64,000 bases of DNA from JBCFBK01 sp038562555 (GTDB lineage Bacteria > Bacteroidota > Bacteroidia > Bacteroidales > Prolixibacteraceae): positions 186,001 to 250,000 of the forward strand of contig JBCFBK010000002.1 in assembly GCA_038562555.1 (NCBI GenBank), in the 5' to 3' direction. Positions 26,149 through 34,197 of this stretch are shown piece by piece. A program made the position numbers and the translations under genes. How positions within the stretch are numbered: the stretch's first letter is position 1; every line of letters starts with the position of its first letter. The notes beneath the pieces are model-generated. The model saw nothing but the letters and a program-made list of their open reading frames with translations, had not been told where the DNA came from and did not search any database.

Positions 26149-27135
26149 TTGAAACTGAAATTATTCAAACTCCTGCAGTTTCTGGCCTTTCTGGCTTTGG
26201 GACTGATCCTTTTCTGGCTGATATACAAAGATCAGGATATCAACAGGATCAAATCTGTCCTGCAAAATGACGTCAACTATACCTGGATCTGGATTTCACT
26301 TGTTTTGGGTATCTTAAGTCACATTAGCCGGACTTTGCGCTGGATACTGATGATCGAGCCCCTGGGTAAGCGCCCCCGCGTACGCAACACTTTCTTGTCG
26401 GTCATGGTCGGCTATCTGATGAATCTGGTTTTTCCCCGTATGGGCGAAATATCCCGTTGCGGCGTTTTGTCGCGATATGAAAAGATCTCGTTCACCAAAC
26501 TGGTCGGGACGGTTGTTACAGAACGCATCATCGACATCCTGATGTTGTTGTTCTTTACCCTGCTTGCCGTTGTCACTCAGTTTGGAAAGATCCTTCAGTT
26601 TCTTGCCAATAATCCCGAAATAGAGCAAAAGCTTTCCGGGATGGCCCTTTCACCCTGGTTCCCGGCAAGCCTGATCGTCCTGATCGCGATTTTTTTTCTG
26701 TTCCGGAGAAAGCTCCGCAGCTCGGCCTTTTACTGCCGGATCCGCAATACAGTTATAAAATTCGGGGAAGGCCTTAAAACTATCCGCGACATGCGGAACA
26801 AATGGCTTTTCATCTTTCATACGCTGTTTATCTGGCTCATGTATTACCTGATGCTCTATGTGGCATTCTTTTCATTTGATTTTACATCACATTTAACCGT
26901 TTTTGCCGGACTGATCACTTTTGTCCTGGGCAGCTACGGAATGGTCGCCCCGGTACAGGGCGGAATCGGCGCCTGGCATTTCATGGTAGTCCAAAGCCTG
27001 TTCGTATATGGGGTGGCTAAACCTGACGGGATCATTTTTGCCCTTCTGGCACATTCGACCATGACGGCGATGTATATTGTTATCGGTATGGTCTCGCTCA
27101 TAGTCCTGCCCTTTATAAACAGGAAAGCACGCTAG
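26149..27135 (+). CDS. Lysylphosphatidylglycerol-synthase-TM-like membrane protein (UPF0104)
   Basis: A 328-aa integral membrane protein with about eight hydrophobic segments and the family segments ISHISRTLRW, PRMGEISRC (about 92-101) and PVQGGIGAWHF (about 262-272). It corresponds to the flippase-like membrane half of MprF without the synthase domain; such stand-alone proteins are thought to move lipid or polyprenyl-linked substrates. The start is TTG 26149; no in-frame ATG exists before a mid-protein Met. It shares its direction with the following FtsX-type permease, 37 bases on. Confidence 0.82.
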   Translation: MKLKLFKLLQFLAFLALGLILFWLIYKDQDINRIKSVLQNDVNYTWIWISLVLGILSHISRTLRWILMIEPLGKRPRVRNTFLSVMVGYLMNLVFPRMGEISRCGVLSRYEKISFTKLVGTVVTERIIDILMLLFFTLLAVVTQFGKILQFLANNPEIEQKLSGMALSPWFPASLIVLIAIFFLFRRKLRSSAFYCRIRNTVIKFGEGLKTIRDMRNKWLFIFHTLFIWLMYYLMLYVAFFSFDFTSHLTVFAGLITFVLGSYGMVAPVQGGIGAWHFMVVQSLFVYGVAKPDGIIFALLAHSTMTAMYIVIGMVSLIVLPFINRKAR

Positions 27136-27178
27136 CTATTCTTTAAAATCCATATCTTAGCGCCAATTATCATTGATT

Positions 27179-28429
27179 TTGAATACGGAACTTTTCATAG
27201 CACGACGCCTGTTTTCCTCCAGGGATGAGTCACGTCATTTATCAAGCCGGATCGTTCGTCTGGCTGTGGCCGGGATTAGCCTTGGCATGGTCGTTATGAT
27301 CCTCGCTGTTGCCATTGTTGTTGGCTTCCAAAATGAAGTGGAAGGCAAGGTTAATGGCTTTGCTGCACATCTGCAGATTGTCAACTACGACAGTAACCAA
27401 TCGTACGAAACAGGAGCGGTCAGAAAGGATCAGGTGCCACTCGGCCGGCTGCGCAAACTGGACGGGATCAGTCACGTTCAGGAATTCGCCACAAAGCCGG
27501 GGATGATTAAAGCCGGTGATGAAATACAGGGTGTTGTTTTAAAAGGCATAGCTCCCGGTTTCGACTGGAGTTTTTTCGAAAAAAACAAGGTTGAAGGCAT
27601 TCCGATTCAGCTCGATTCCGGACGGACCGATCAGATCTGGATATCCGCGCAGCTGGCCGCGAAGCTCAGGCTCAGGTTGGGCGACCAGGTCCGGATGTAT
27701 TTTCTGAATGAAAACGAAAAGCTGCCGCGGATCAGACAGTTTACGATTGGAGGAATCTACCGTACCGGACTGGAAGAATTTGATCTGACCTTTGTGCTGA
27801 CCGATATCCGGCATGTTCAACAGCTCAATTCATGGGCAGACAACCAGGTGAGCGGATACGAACTGTTCCTGAACGATCCGGAAGATCCGGAAGATCCGGA
27901 ATTCATGGTCCGGACCGAAATATCGCTTGTACAAAAGGAAAACGCCCCGTTCCTGCACGTTGTCAATGTAAAAAGAAAGTTTCCCCAGATCTTCGACTGG
28001 CTCGACCTGCTCGATATGAATGTATGGGTTATACTCACGCTTATGGTACTGACTGCCGGTTTTAATATGATATCGGGACTGTTGGTCATTATCCTTGAAC
28101 GTACCCAAATGATCGGCATCCTGAAATCGATGGGTGCCGCAAACGCCAACGTCCGGCGAATTTTTCTGTATTTATCGGCATTCCTGATCGGAAAAGGACT
28201 ACTGTGGGGAAATCTTCTGGGTATTTTACTTTGCCTCGTTCAATACTATTTTAAGCCTGTTCATCTCGATCCGGCGTCTTATTACGTCTCAACGGTTCCC
28301 ATTAACCTTTCTCTGAGCCACCTGTTGTTTTTAAATCTGGGGGCTCTTGCTGTTACCATGCTGATGCTGATCGCGCCGTCCTTCTTCGTCAGTCGCATTT
28401 CGCCCGAAAAAACAATCAGGTTTGATTAA
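27179..28429 (+). CDS. ABC transporter permease, LolC/LolE-like (FtsX fold)
   Basis: A 416-aa permease with one N-terminal membrane helix (about 28-50), a large periplasmic MacB-type domain, and three C-terminal helices (FtsX fold) containing GLLVIILERTQMIGILKSMGA. It resembles the lipoprotein-release permeases LolC/E. No ATPase gene is adjacent. The start is TTG 27179 (LNTELFIARRLF); another TTG lies two codons upstream. Residues encoded at 27875-27901 are three exact DPE repeats from a 9-bp tandem duplication in the periplasmic domain. Confidence 0.82.
   Translation: MNTELFIARRLFSSRDESRHLSSRIVRLAVAGISLGMVVMILAVAIVVGFQNEVEGKVNGFAAHLQIVNYDSNQSYETGAVRKDQVPLGRLRKLDGISHVQEFATKPGMIKAGDEIQGVVLKGIAPGFDWSFFEKNKVEGIPIQLDSGRTDQIWISAQLAAKLRLRLGDQVRMYFLNENEKLPRIRQFTIGGIYRTGLEEFDLTFVLTDIRHVQQLNSWADNQVSGYELFLNDPEDPEDPEFMVRTEISLVQKENAPFLHVVNVKRKFPQIFDWLDLLDMNVWVILTLMVLTAGFNMISGLLVIILERTQMIGILKSMGAANANVRRIFLYLSAFLIGKGLLWGNLLGILLCLVQYYFKPVHLDPASYYVSTVPINLSLSHLLFLNLGALAVTMLMLIAPSFFVSRISPEKTIRFD
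27875..27901 (+). repeat. Three exact 9-bp tandem repeats inside the LolC-like gene
   Basis: gatccggaa is repeated three times without a mismatch, encoding DPEDPEDPE. The 9-bp unit keeps the reading frame, so copy-number change would alter loop length only. Confidence 0.85.
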
Positions 28430-28442
28430 GGGAAATTGCTGT

Positions 28443-28491
28443 ATTGTCGAATTGTTAAACGGCTCACAGCGAATAGCCTGCAGCTTCCCGG
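28443..28491. repeat. Heptamer array in the spacer between two converging permease genes
   Basis: In steps of seven from 28443: attgtcg, aattgtt, aaacggc, tcacagc, gaatagc, ctgcagc, ttcccgg. The AGC ending lines up in three successive units. It fills the space between the two stop codons. Confidence 0.55.
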
Positions 28492-29745
28492 CTAAACAGC
28501 ATTCATGGCCTCCACCGGATCCAGGCGGGCTGCACTGAGCGCAGGCAAAAAGCCGGATAATAATCCGATCATTCCTGAGATAAACAACCCCAGCACGATG
28601 TTCCCTGCGCTCAGAATGAGTGTAATGTCGGCCAGAGTGTTCACCAGGGTCGTTCCTGCAAACACAAAAACAAGTCCAACCATACCTCCGAGCAGCGAAA
28701 GGATGACCGACTCAAAAATAAATTCCATCAGAATAAAGTAACGTTTAGCTCCCAGCGACTTCTGAATGCCGATGATATGCGTCCGCTCCTTAACCGACAC
28801 GAACATAATATTGGCAATCCCAAATCCTCCGACCAGGATACTAAAACCGCCTATGATACTGCCCGCGATGTTAAAAACAGCAAAGAACGAATCCAGACTG
28901 CCGGATATCACGCTCACTTCATTCAGTGCAAAATTATTCTCCTCCATGGGTTTGAGCCGCCGGATAGTTCGCATAATTCCCTCAATTTCGGCTTTGAAAT
29001 ATTCATGGTCGACGCCCGGCTTGGCCTTTACATTGATCGTTTGTCCCTGATCCCTGTTCCTGAAATCAACCAATTGAACAGCAAAAGGCACGGAAACGTG
29101 AACACGTTTGTCCATACTGGTCCCAAACATATCAGACCCTTTTTTCCTGTAGGCGCCGATCACAAGCAGCCGATGCCCCATCAACTTGATTTCTTTCCCC
29201 ACCGGACTGTTGTTCTCAAACAATTGTCCGACCAGCTCACTCCCGATAAGTGCCACCGGAACCCCGGAACGACTCTCATCCTCAGTAAAATACCGCCCTT
29301 GCTCCACGTCGAGGCTCCACATGTCAAGCAGACCGTGAGTGGTCGCCAGTACTTCGGCATTTTCGGAGCTGGCCCCCTGGTACTGCACGGTAGCATTAAA
29401 TCCGGTGAGAAAAATGGCATTCCCGGTCAGTTTTGACCGTCTGCGGATTTCTTCTTCCTCCTCCATCCGCGGAACCGGACGGTTCTGGTAACGCCACCAC
29501 GGATACTCAGTTTCTCCTTCGGGAGGAGTCCATGGCCACTTCTGAATAAAGAGCATGTTGTTGCCCAGTGAATTCAGACTGTTCCTGATATAATTTTCGA
29601 GTGAATCGATAACGGTAAAAACAGAGATGATCGCAAAAATGCCAATCGTAATCCCAAGAAGCGACAAAAATGTCCTCAGTCTGTTCGATCGAAGCGAATT
29701 ACCGGCAAACGAAAAACTCTCTAATATTAACCGCGCAAAAAGCAT
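28492..29745 (-). CDS. ABC transporter permease, MacB-like (FtsX fold)
   Basis: A 417-aa permease with an N-terminal helix (SLLGITIGIFAIISVFTV, about 29-46), a periplasmic MacB_PCD-type domain and three C-terminal helices with VKERTHIIGIQKSLGAKR. It lacks the fused MacB ATPase, so a separate ATPase must be supplied from elsewhere. It converges with the LolC-like gene. Related stand-alone permeases export peptides, antibiotics or lipoproteins; the substrate here is unknown. Confidence 0.83.
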   Translation of the reverse strand: MLFARLILESFSFAGNSLRSNRLRTFLSLLGITIGIFAIISVFTVIDSLENYIRNSLNSLGNNMLFIQKWPWTPPEGETEYPWWRYQNRPVPRMEEEEEIRRRSKLTGNAIFLTGFNATVQYQGASSENAEVLATTHGLLDMWSLDVEQGRYFTEDESRSGVPVALIGSELVGQLFENNSPVGKEIKLMGHRLLVIGAYRKKGSDMFGTSMDKRVHVSVPFAVQLVDFRNRDQGQTINVKAKPGVDHEYFKAEIEGIMRTIRRLKPMEENNFALNEVSVISGSLDSFFAVFNIAGSIIGGFSILVGGFGIANIMFVSVKERTHIIGIQKSLGAKRYFILMEFIFESVILSLLGGMVGLVFVFAGTTLVNTLADITLILSAGNIVLGLFISGMIGLLSGFLPALSAARLDPVEAMNAV

Positions 29746-30045
29746 AACTTGTTTTACCGTTAAAATTAATGGAATTCATCCAGCACTCAAGCACTCGTTA
29801 AAGAATAATTTTATCGTCCGGAAACACGCTCCCGAGAAATCCCTCAGTCTCATCTGCATACCAGCCCAGCATTCTCCGGGGCGTGAAAAAGTCAAAATAC
29901 AGATCTGTCATATTTATTTCCGCATGTTACAACACCGGGAAAAACACAGTAAGGCCGATAAAGAAATTATTAAAAGTAGGCCTGGTAGAATAAAAAAAAC
30001 CAGACGTTTTTACTATCTTTGTGCATCAATATTAAAGGGCTATAA
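29746..30045. other. 300-bp divergent intergenic region (MacB-like / purH)
   Basis: No gene or repeat is supported. It contains the purH -7 box at 30014-30021 and nothing else I recognise. Confidence 0.5.
30014..30021 (+). promoter_or_regulatory. -7 box of purH promoter
   Basis: TATCTTTG matches the TAnnTTTG consensus and lies 24 bases upstream of the purH ATG. Confidence 0.65.
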
Positions 30046-31635
30046 ATGAAGGAATTAAAAAAGATCAAATCCGCATTGATCTCCGTTTATCACAAAGACA
30101 AATTAGATCTGATTATAAAAAAACTGCACGGACATAATGTTCGTATTTATTCAACCGGCGGAACTCAATCATTTATAGAAAGTTTAGGTATTCCTGTTAC
30201 AGCCGTTGAAACCCTTACCGGGTATCCTTCTATTCTTGGAGGAAGGGTCAAGACGCTTCATCCGAAAGTTTTTGGCGGTATACTCTGTCGCCGTGATCAT
30301 GCGGGAGATCAGGAACAAACTGTGCAGTACGATATTCCGCAGATCGACCTTGTCCTTGTCGACCTTTATCCCTTTGAAGCAACAGCAGCAGCCGGCGCTA
30401 CGAACGAAGAAATCATTGAAAAGATTGATATTGGTGGCATTTCACTGATTCGCGCCGCGGCCAAAAATTTTAATGATGTGCTTATTATTTCTTCACAGGA
30501 ACAGTATCCCGATCTGATCAGTTTACTTGATGAAAAAAATGGCGAAACTTCATTGGCCGACCGCAAAGCATTTGCCTGCAAAGCCTTTGCGACGTCATCC
30601 CATTACGACTCGGCCATTTTTAACTTTTTTAGTGCCGGCGACGGCAATAAAAGCCGGATCAGCCTGAACGACGGGCAAGAACTCCGCTACGGTGAAAATC
30701 CCCATCAGTCGGCGACCTTCTATAAATTCAACAATACGTCGGCATCGGTGACCCTGGCGAATGCGGAGGTACTCCAGGGGAAAGCCCTTTCATACAATAA
30801 CCTCCTGGATGCCGACGCTGCCTGGAAATCAGCTAGTGACGCCTGGCACGCGGTTACACACATCCGCGACAAGGTTGCCGTTTCCGTTGTCAAACATTTA
30901 AATCCCTGCGGTCTGGCCGTTTCGGGGAATATTCTCGAATCGCTCGAACTGGCATGGTCAGGCGATCCGGTCAGCGCCTATGGCAGCATCATTTGTTTAA
31001 CGGGACCAGTCACGGGTGAGATCGCCGAATGGTTTAATAAGAAATTTGTCGAAATCATTATTGCGCCAGCATTTACTCCGGAAGCACTCGATTTGTTAGC
31101 CAAAAAGAAAAACCTCCGGTTAATGGCAACCCCCCCGAAACAGGAAAAGACAGCGGAAAAGCTTTACAGGTCAATCAGTGGCGGAATGCTCGTACAGGAT
31201 GAAGATGAGGGTATGGATTCGGAGTTTAAAAATGTAACTAAAATTCAGTTTGAGAGGAATAAACTAAATTTGGCTAAATTTGGTATTGCTGCCTGTAAGC
31301 ATTTAAAGAGCAATTCGATTGCCCTTGTAACCGAAAATAAGGATGGTTCATTCTGGTTAACCGGAGCCGGAATGGGGCAGCCAAACCGGCTGGATAGTTT
31401 ACGTCAGCTGACTATTCCCCGGTTTAACCTGAAGGACGGAATCCGCATTGATGAAGCGGTGCTTGTTTCAGATGCGTTTTTCCCGTTCCGCGACAGTATT
31501 GAGGCTGCCAATGAGTTTGGTGTTAAATTCGTCGTCCAGCCCGGGGGAAGTATCCGCGACGAGGAAGTAATTCAGGCGTGCGACGAGTATGGAATTGCGA
31601 TGTTGTTTACCGCTCGCAGACATTTTAAACATTGA
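30046..31635 (+). CDS. purH: Bifunctional AICAR formyltransferase / IMP cyclohydrolase
   Basis: PurH (529 aa) carries out the last two steps of de novo IMP synthesis. The N-terminal MGS-like IMP cyclohydrolase domain has STGGTQSFIESLG and GGRVKTLHPKVFGG; the C-terminal AICAR transformylase has RYGENPHQ, KHLNPCG and FPFRDSIEAA. Length equals that of E. coli PurH. It precedes the mre block by 41 bases, so some read-through into mreB is possible. purE and hpt lie 30 kb downstream. Confidence 0.95.
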   Translation: MKELKKIKSALISVYHKDKLDLIIKKLHGHNVRIYSTGGTQSFIESLGIPVTAVETLTGYPSILGGRVKTLHPKVFGGILCRRDHAGDQEQTVQYDIPQIDLVLVDLYPFEATAAAGATNEEIIEKIDIGGISLIRAAAKNFNDVLIISSQEQYPDLISLLDEKNGETSLADRKAFACKAFATSSHYDSAIFNFFSAGDGNKSRISLNDGQELRYGENPHQSATFYKFNNTSASVTLANAEVLQGKALSYNNLLDADAAWKSASDAWHAVTHIRDKVAVSVVKHLNPCGLAVSGNILESLELAWSGDPVSAYGSIICLTGPVTGEIAEWFNKKFVEIIIAPAFTPEALDLLAKKKNLRLMATPPKQEKTAEKLYRSISGGMLVQDEDEGMDSEFKNVTKIQFERNKLNLAKFGIAACKHLKSNSIALVTENKDGSFWLTGAGMGQPNRLDSLRQLTIPRFNLKDGIRIDEAVLVSDAFFPFRDSIEAANEFGVKFVVQPGGSIRDEEVIQACDEYGIAMLFTARRHFKH

Positions 31636-31676
31636 ATAAAGCGAATCATATAACAGGAAATTAGGAGAAACAAAAT

Positions 31677-32699
31677 ATGGGATTATTTTCTTTTTTAACG
31701 CAGGAAATCGCCATTGACCTGGGAACGGCCAATACGATCATTATCCAGAACGACAAAATTGTATTGGACGAACCGTCTGTGGTAACGATTGACCTGAAAA
31801 CCGAAAAATTAGTGGCTGTTGGAGAAAAAGCGCGTCAGATGCAGGGGAAAACACACGCCAATTTAAGAACGATCAGGCCGCTTCGTGATGGGGTAATCGC
31901 CGACTTCAATGCTGCCGAGCAGATGATGCGGGGAATGATCAAGATGATAAATCCCAAGTCGAGACTCTTCTCGCCTGCACTTAAGATGGTCGTTTGCATC
32001 CCATCGGGTTCTACAGAAGTGGAAGTCCGTGCAGTTCGCGACTCATCCGAACACGCTGGTGGCCGCGAAGTATACATGATCTATGAGCCCATGGCAGCAG
32101 CCATCGGGATCGGATTGGATGTGGAAGCGCCCGAAGGAAACATGATCGTTGATATTGGCGGTGGGACCACCGAAATTGCTGTGATTTCCCTGGGCGGCAT
32201 TGTTACCAATAAATCAATCCGCATTGCCGGAGACGACCTTACCGCCGACATTATGGAATATATGCGTCATCAGCATAATATTAAAATCGGTGAACGGACT
32301 GCCGAAGAAATCAAGATCAATGTGGGGTCTGCTCTTTCGCAATTGGAAAGCCCACCCAATGACTATATTGTGCAGGGACCGAATCAAATGACAGCTTTGC
32401 CCATCGAAGTACCGGTTTCCTACCAGGAAATTTCACACTGTCTGGAAAAATCAATTTCAAAGATTGAAGCGGCTATTCTCAGTGCCCTGGAACAAACCCC
32501 TCCGGAACTCTACTCGGACATTGTCTCCAAAGGGATCTACCTGGCCGGTGGAGGCGCTTTACTTCGCGGACTGTCGAAACGGCTGACAGAAAAATTAAAT
32601 ATCGTATTCCATGTGGCCGAAGATCCGTTGAGAGCTGTTGCCCGTGGTACCGGTATCGCACTTAAAAATGTTGACAAATTCTCCTTTCTGATCAGGTAA
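31677..32699 (+). CDS. mreB: Rod shape-determining protein MreB
   Basis: A bacterial actin homologue (340 aa) that forms membrane-associated filaments guiding lateral peptidoglycan synthesis. It shows the ATP-binding motifs AIDLGTANT (phosphate 1), VDIGGGTTEIAVIS (phosphate 2) and LAGGGALLRGL (adenosine). First gene of the elongasome block mreB-mreC-mreD-mrdA-rodA. Confidence 0.96.
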   Translation: MGLFSFLTQEIAIDLGTANTIIIQNDKIVLDEPSVVTIDLKTEKLVAVGEKARQMQGKTHANLRTIRPLRDGVIADFNAAEQMMRGMIKMINPKSRLFSPALKMVVCIPSGSTEVEVRAVRDSSEHAGGREVYMIYEPMAAAIGIGLDVEAPEGNMIVDIGGGTTEIAVISLGGIVTNKSIRIAGDDLTADIMEYMRHQHNIKIGERTAEEIKINVGSALSQLESPPNDYIVQGPNQMTALPIEVPVSYQEISHCLEKSISKIEAAILSALEQTPPELYSDIVSKGIYLAGGGALLRGLSKRLTEKLNIVFHVAEDPLRAVARGTGIALKNVDKFSFLIR

Positions 32700-32730
32700 G
32701 CTGAACAGGAAGGAAGAAACGTTCGTCTTG

Positions 32731-33693
32731 ATGAAAAGTTTGTTGCGCTTCCTTTCCCGGAATTATTTCGTGCTGCTGTTTCTGACTCTTGAGTCAATCA
32801 GCCTGATTCTGGTACTGCGGTATAACAACTATCAAAACGTCAAATTTTTCAATTCCAGCACCTATCTTGTTGCCAGGTTTTATGAAACGTTTAACTCCGC
32901 CTTCGGCTATTTCCGGCTTCATCAGGTAAACTCGGAACTTGCCGCTGAGAATGCCCGGCTGAAAAACGAGCTTCAGGAAATCCTTCATCCCGAAAAGGCG
33001 CCGGTATTCGACAATTTTGTTCCCGACGCCCTGGTCCCCGACAGCCTTCGCCGCGACAGTGTAAGCAAAGACAGTGTCAACCGCGGAAACATGCTCCCTG
33101 CCGACACGGCTGTCAAGATAGCCGGCGACAGCATCCGGATCAGGGAGATACGCAGGAATTTGGATGTCCGCTATCGCTTTATCCCGGCCAGGGTAATCAA
33201 TAACTCGGTGAACCGGCAAAACAATTACATCACGATCAACAAAGGCCGCCTCAATGGCGTGAAGCCAGAGATGGGAATTGTGGGGCCGAATGGAATTGTT
33301 GGTATCATCACCAATGTGACCGATCATTATGCCACCGGACCAACCGTTCTGAATAAACGCTGGCGTGTTTCTGCAAAAATCAAAAAGAGCAGCTACTTTG
33401 GCTCCTTAAACTGGGACGGTCTCGATTACCGGACGGCCCAGTTAAACGAAATTCCTTTTCATGTTGAACTTACGGAAGGTGATACGCTGGTAACCAGTGG
33501 ATACTCATCTGTTTTCCCTGAAGGGATCATGATTGGCCGGATCGAAAAGTTTGAAATCGGCAGCGGCGACAATTTCTATCAGATCAATGTCAGGCTGTCA
33601 ACCAATTTTAAAACGCTGACCCACGTTGAAATTATAGACGACAAAGATATCGGCGAGTTAAAAACCCTTGAAAAGATCCATCTGAATGATTAA
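32731..33693 (+). CDS. mreC: Rod shape-determining protein MreC
   Basis: MreC (320 aa) links cytoplasmic MreB to periplasmic PBP2. One N-terminal membrane helix (about 8-28) is followed by a coiled coil (about 60-90, ELAAENARLKNELQEI) and then the double beta-barrel domain (about 150-310, with NNYITINKGRLNGVKPEMG). Between coil and barrel is a charged linker (about 95-145) with repeated DS-containing segments (PDSLRRDSVSKDSVNRG), longer than in E. coli. ATG 32731 was chosen; a TTG directly precedes it. Its end overlaps mreD by 8 bases. Confidence 0.9.
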   Translation: MKSLLRFLSRNYFVLLFLTLESISLILVLRYNNYQNVKFFNSSTYLVARFYETFNSAFGYFRLHQVNSELAAENARLKNELQEILHPEKAPVFDNFVPDALVPDSLRRDSVSKDSVNRGNMLPADTAVKIAGDSIRIREIRRNLDVRYRFIPARVINNSVNRQNNYITINKGRLNGVKPEMGIVGPNGIVGIITNVTDHYATGPTVLNKRWRVSAKIKKSSYFGSLNWDGLDYRTAQLNEIPFHVELTEGDTLVTSGYSSVFPEGIMIGRIEKFEIGSGDNFYQINVRLSTNFKTLTHVEIIDDKDIGELKTLEKIHLND

Positions 33694-34192
33694 CAATCCC
33701 TTGAAATATGCGTTGATTTGGATCGTTTTGGTGGCGCTCCAGATTTTGCTGTTTAATCACATTCAGTTCAGCGGGTATGTAAATCCGTATGTGTACGTGC
33801 TGTTTATTTTATTGCTGCCTTTTGAAACACCTAAATACCTGCTGCTGCTCCTGGCATTTCTGCTCGGACTCAACATCGACATCTTCGGTAATACGCCGGG
33901 ACTTCACGCTTCAGCTACGACATTTATGGCTTTTTTAAAGCCAACGGTCGTCAGCCTGATCTCCCCCCGTGACACGATTGATACCAGTTCACCGCCCCGG
34001 CTGCAACAGATGGGGCCTGCGTGGTTTATCCGGTATACTGTTATCCTGGTTCTTATCCACCATCTTTTTTTGTTCTATATTGAGGTATTTACTTTAAAAG
34101 ACTTTATTTTTACCCTGCTGAGGAGCTTTTTTAGTTCCGCATTCACGATTGTTTTTATTGTTCTGAGCCAGTTTTTCATCTTTAAGGAGTAG
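33686..34192 (+). CDS. mreD: Rod shape-determining protein MreD
   Basis: A small hydrophobic protein (168 aa) with about five membrane helices and the segment GLNIDIFGNTPGLHA, close to the GLxxDxxxxxxxG signature of MreD. It starts within the mreC end (8-base overlap) and ends 5 bases before mrdA, consistent with coupled translation of the elongasome proteins. Confidence 0.88.
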   Translation: MINNPLKYALIWIVLVALQILLFNHIQFSGYVNPYVYVLFILLLPFETPKYLLLLLAFLLGLNIDIFGNTPGLHASATTFMAFLKPTVVSLISPRDTIDTSSPPRLQQMGPAWFIRYTVILVLIHHLFLFYIEVFTLKDFIFTLLRSFFSSAFTIVFIVLSQFFIFKE

Positions 34193-34197
34193 TTGCC

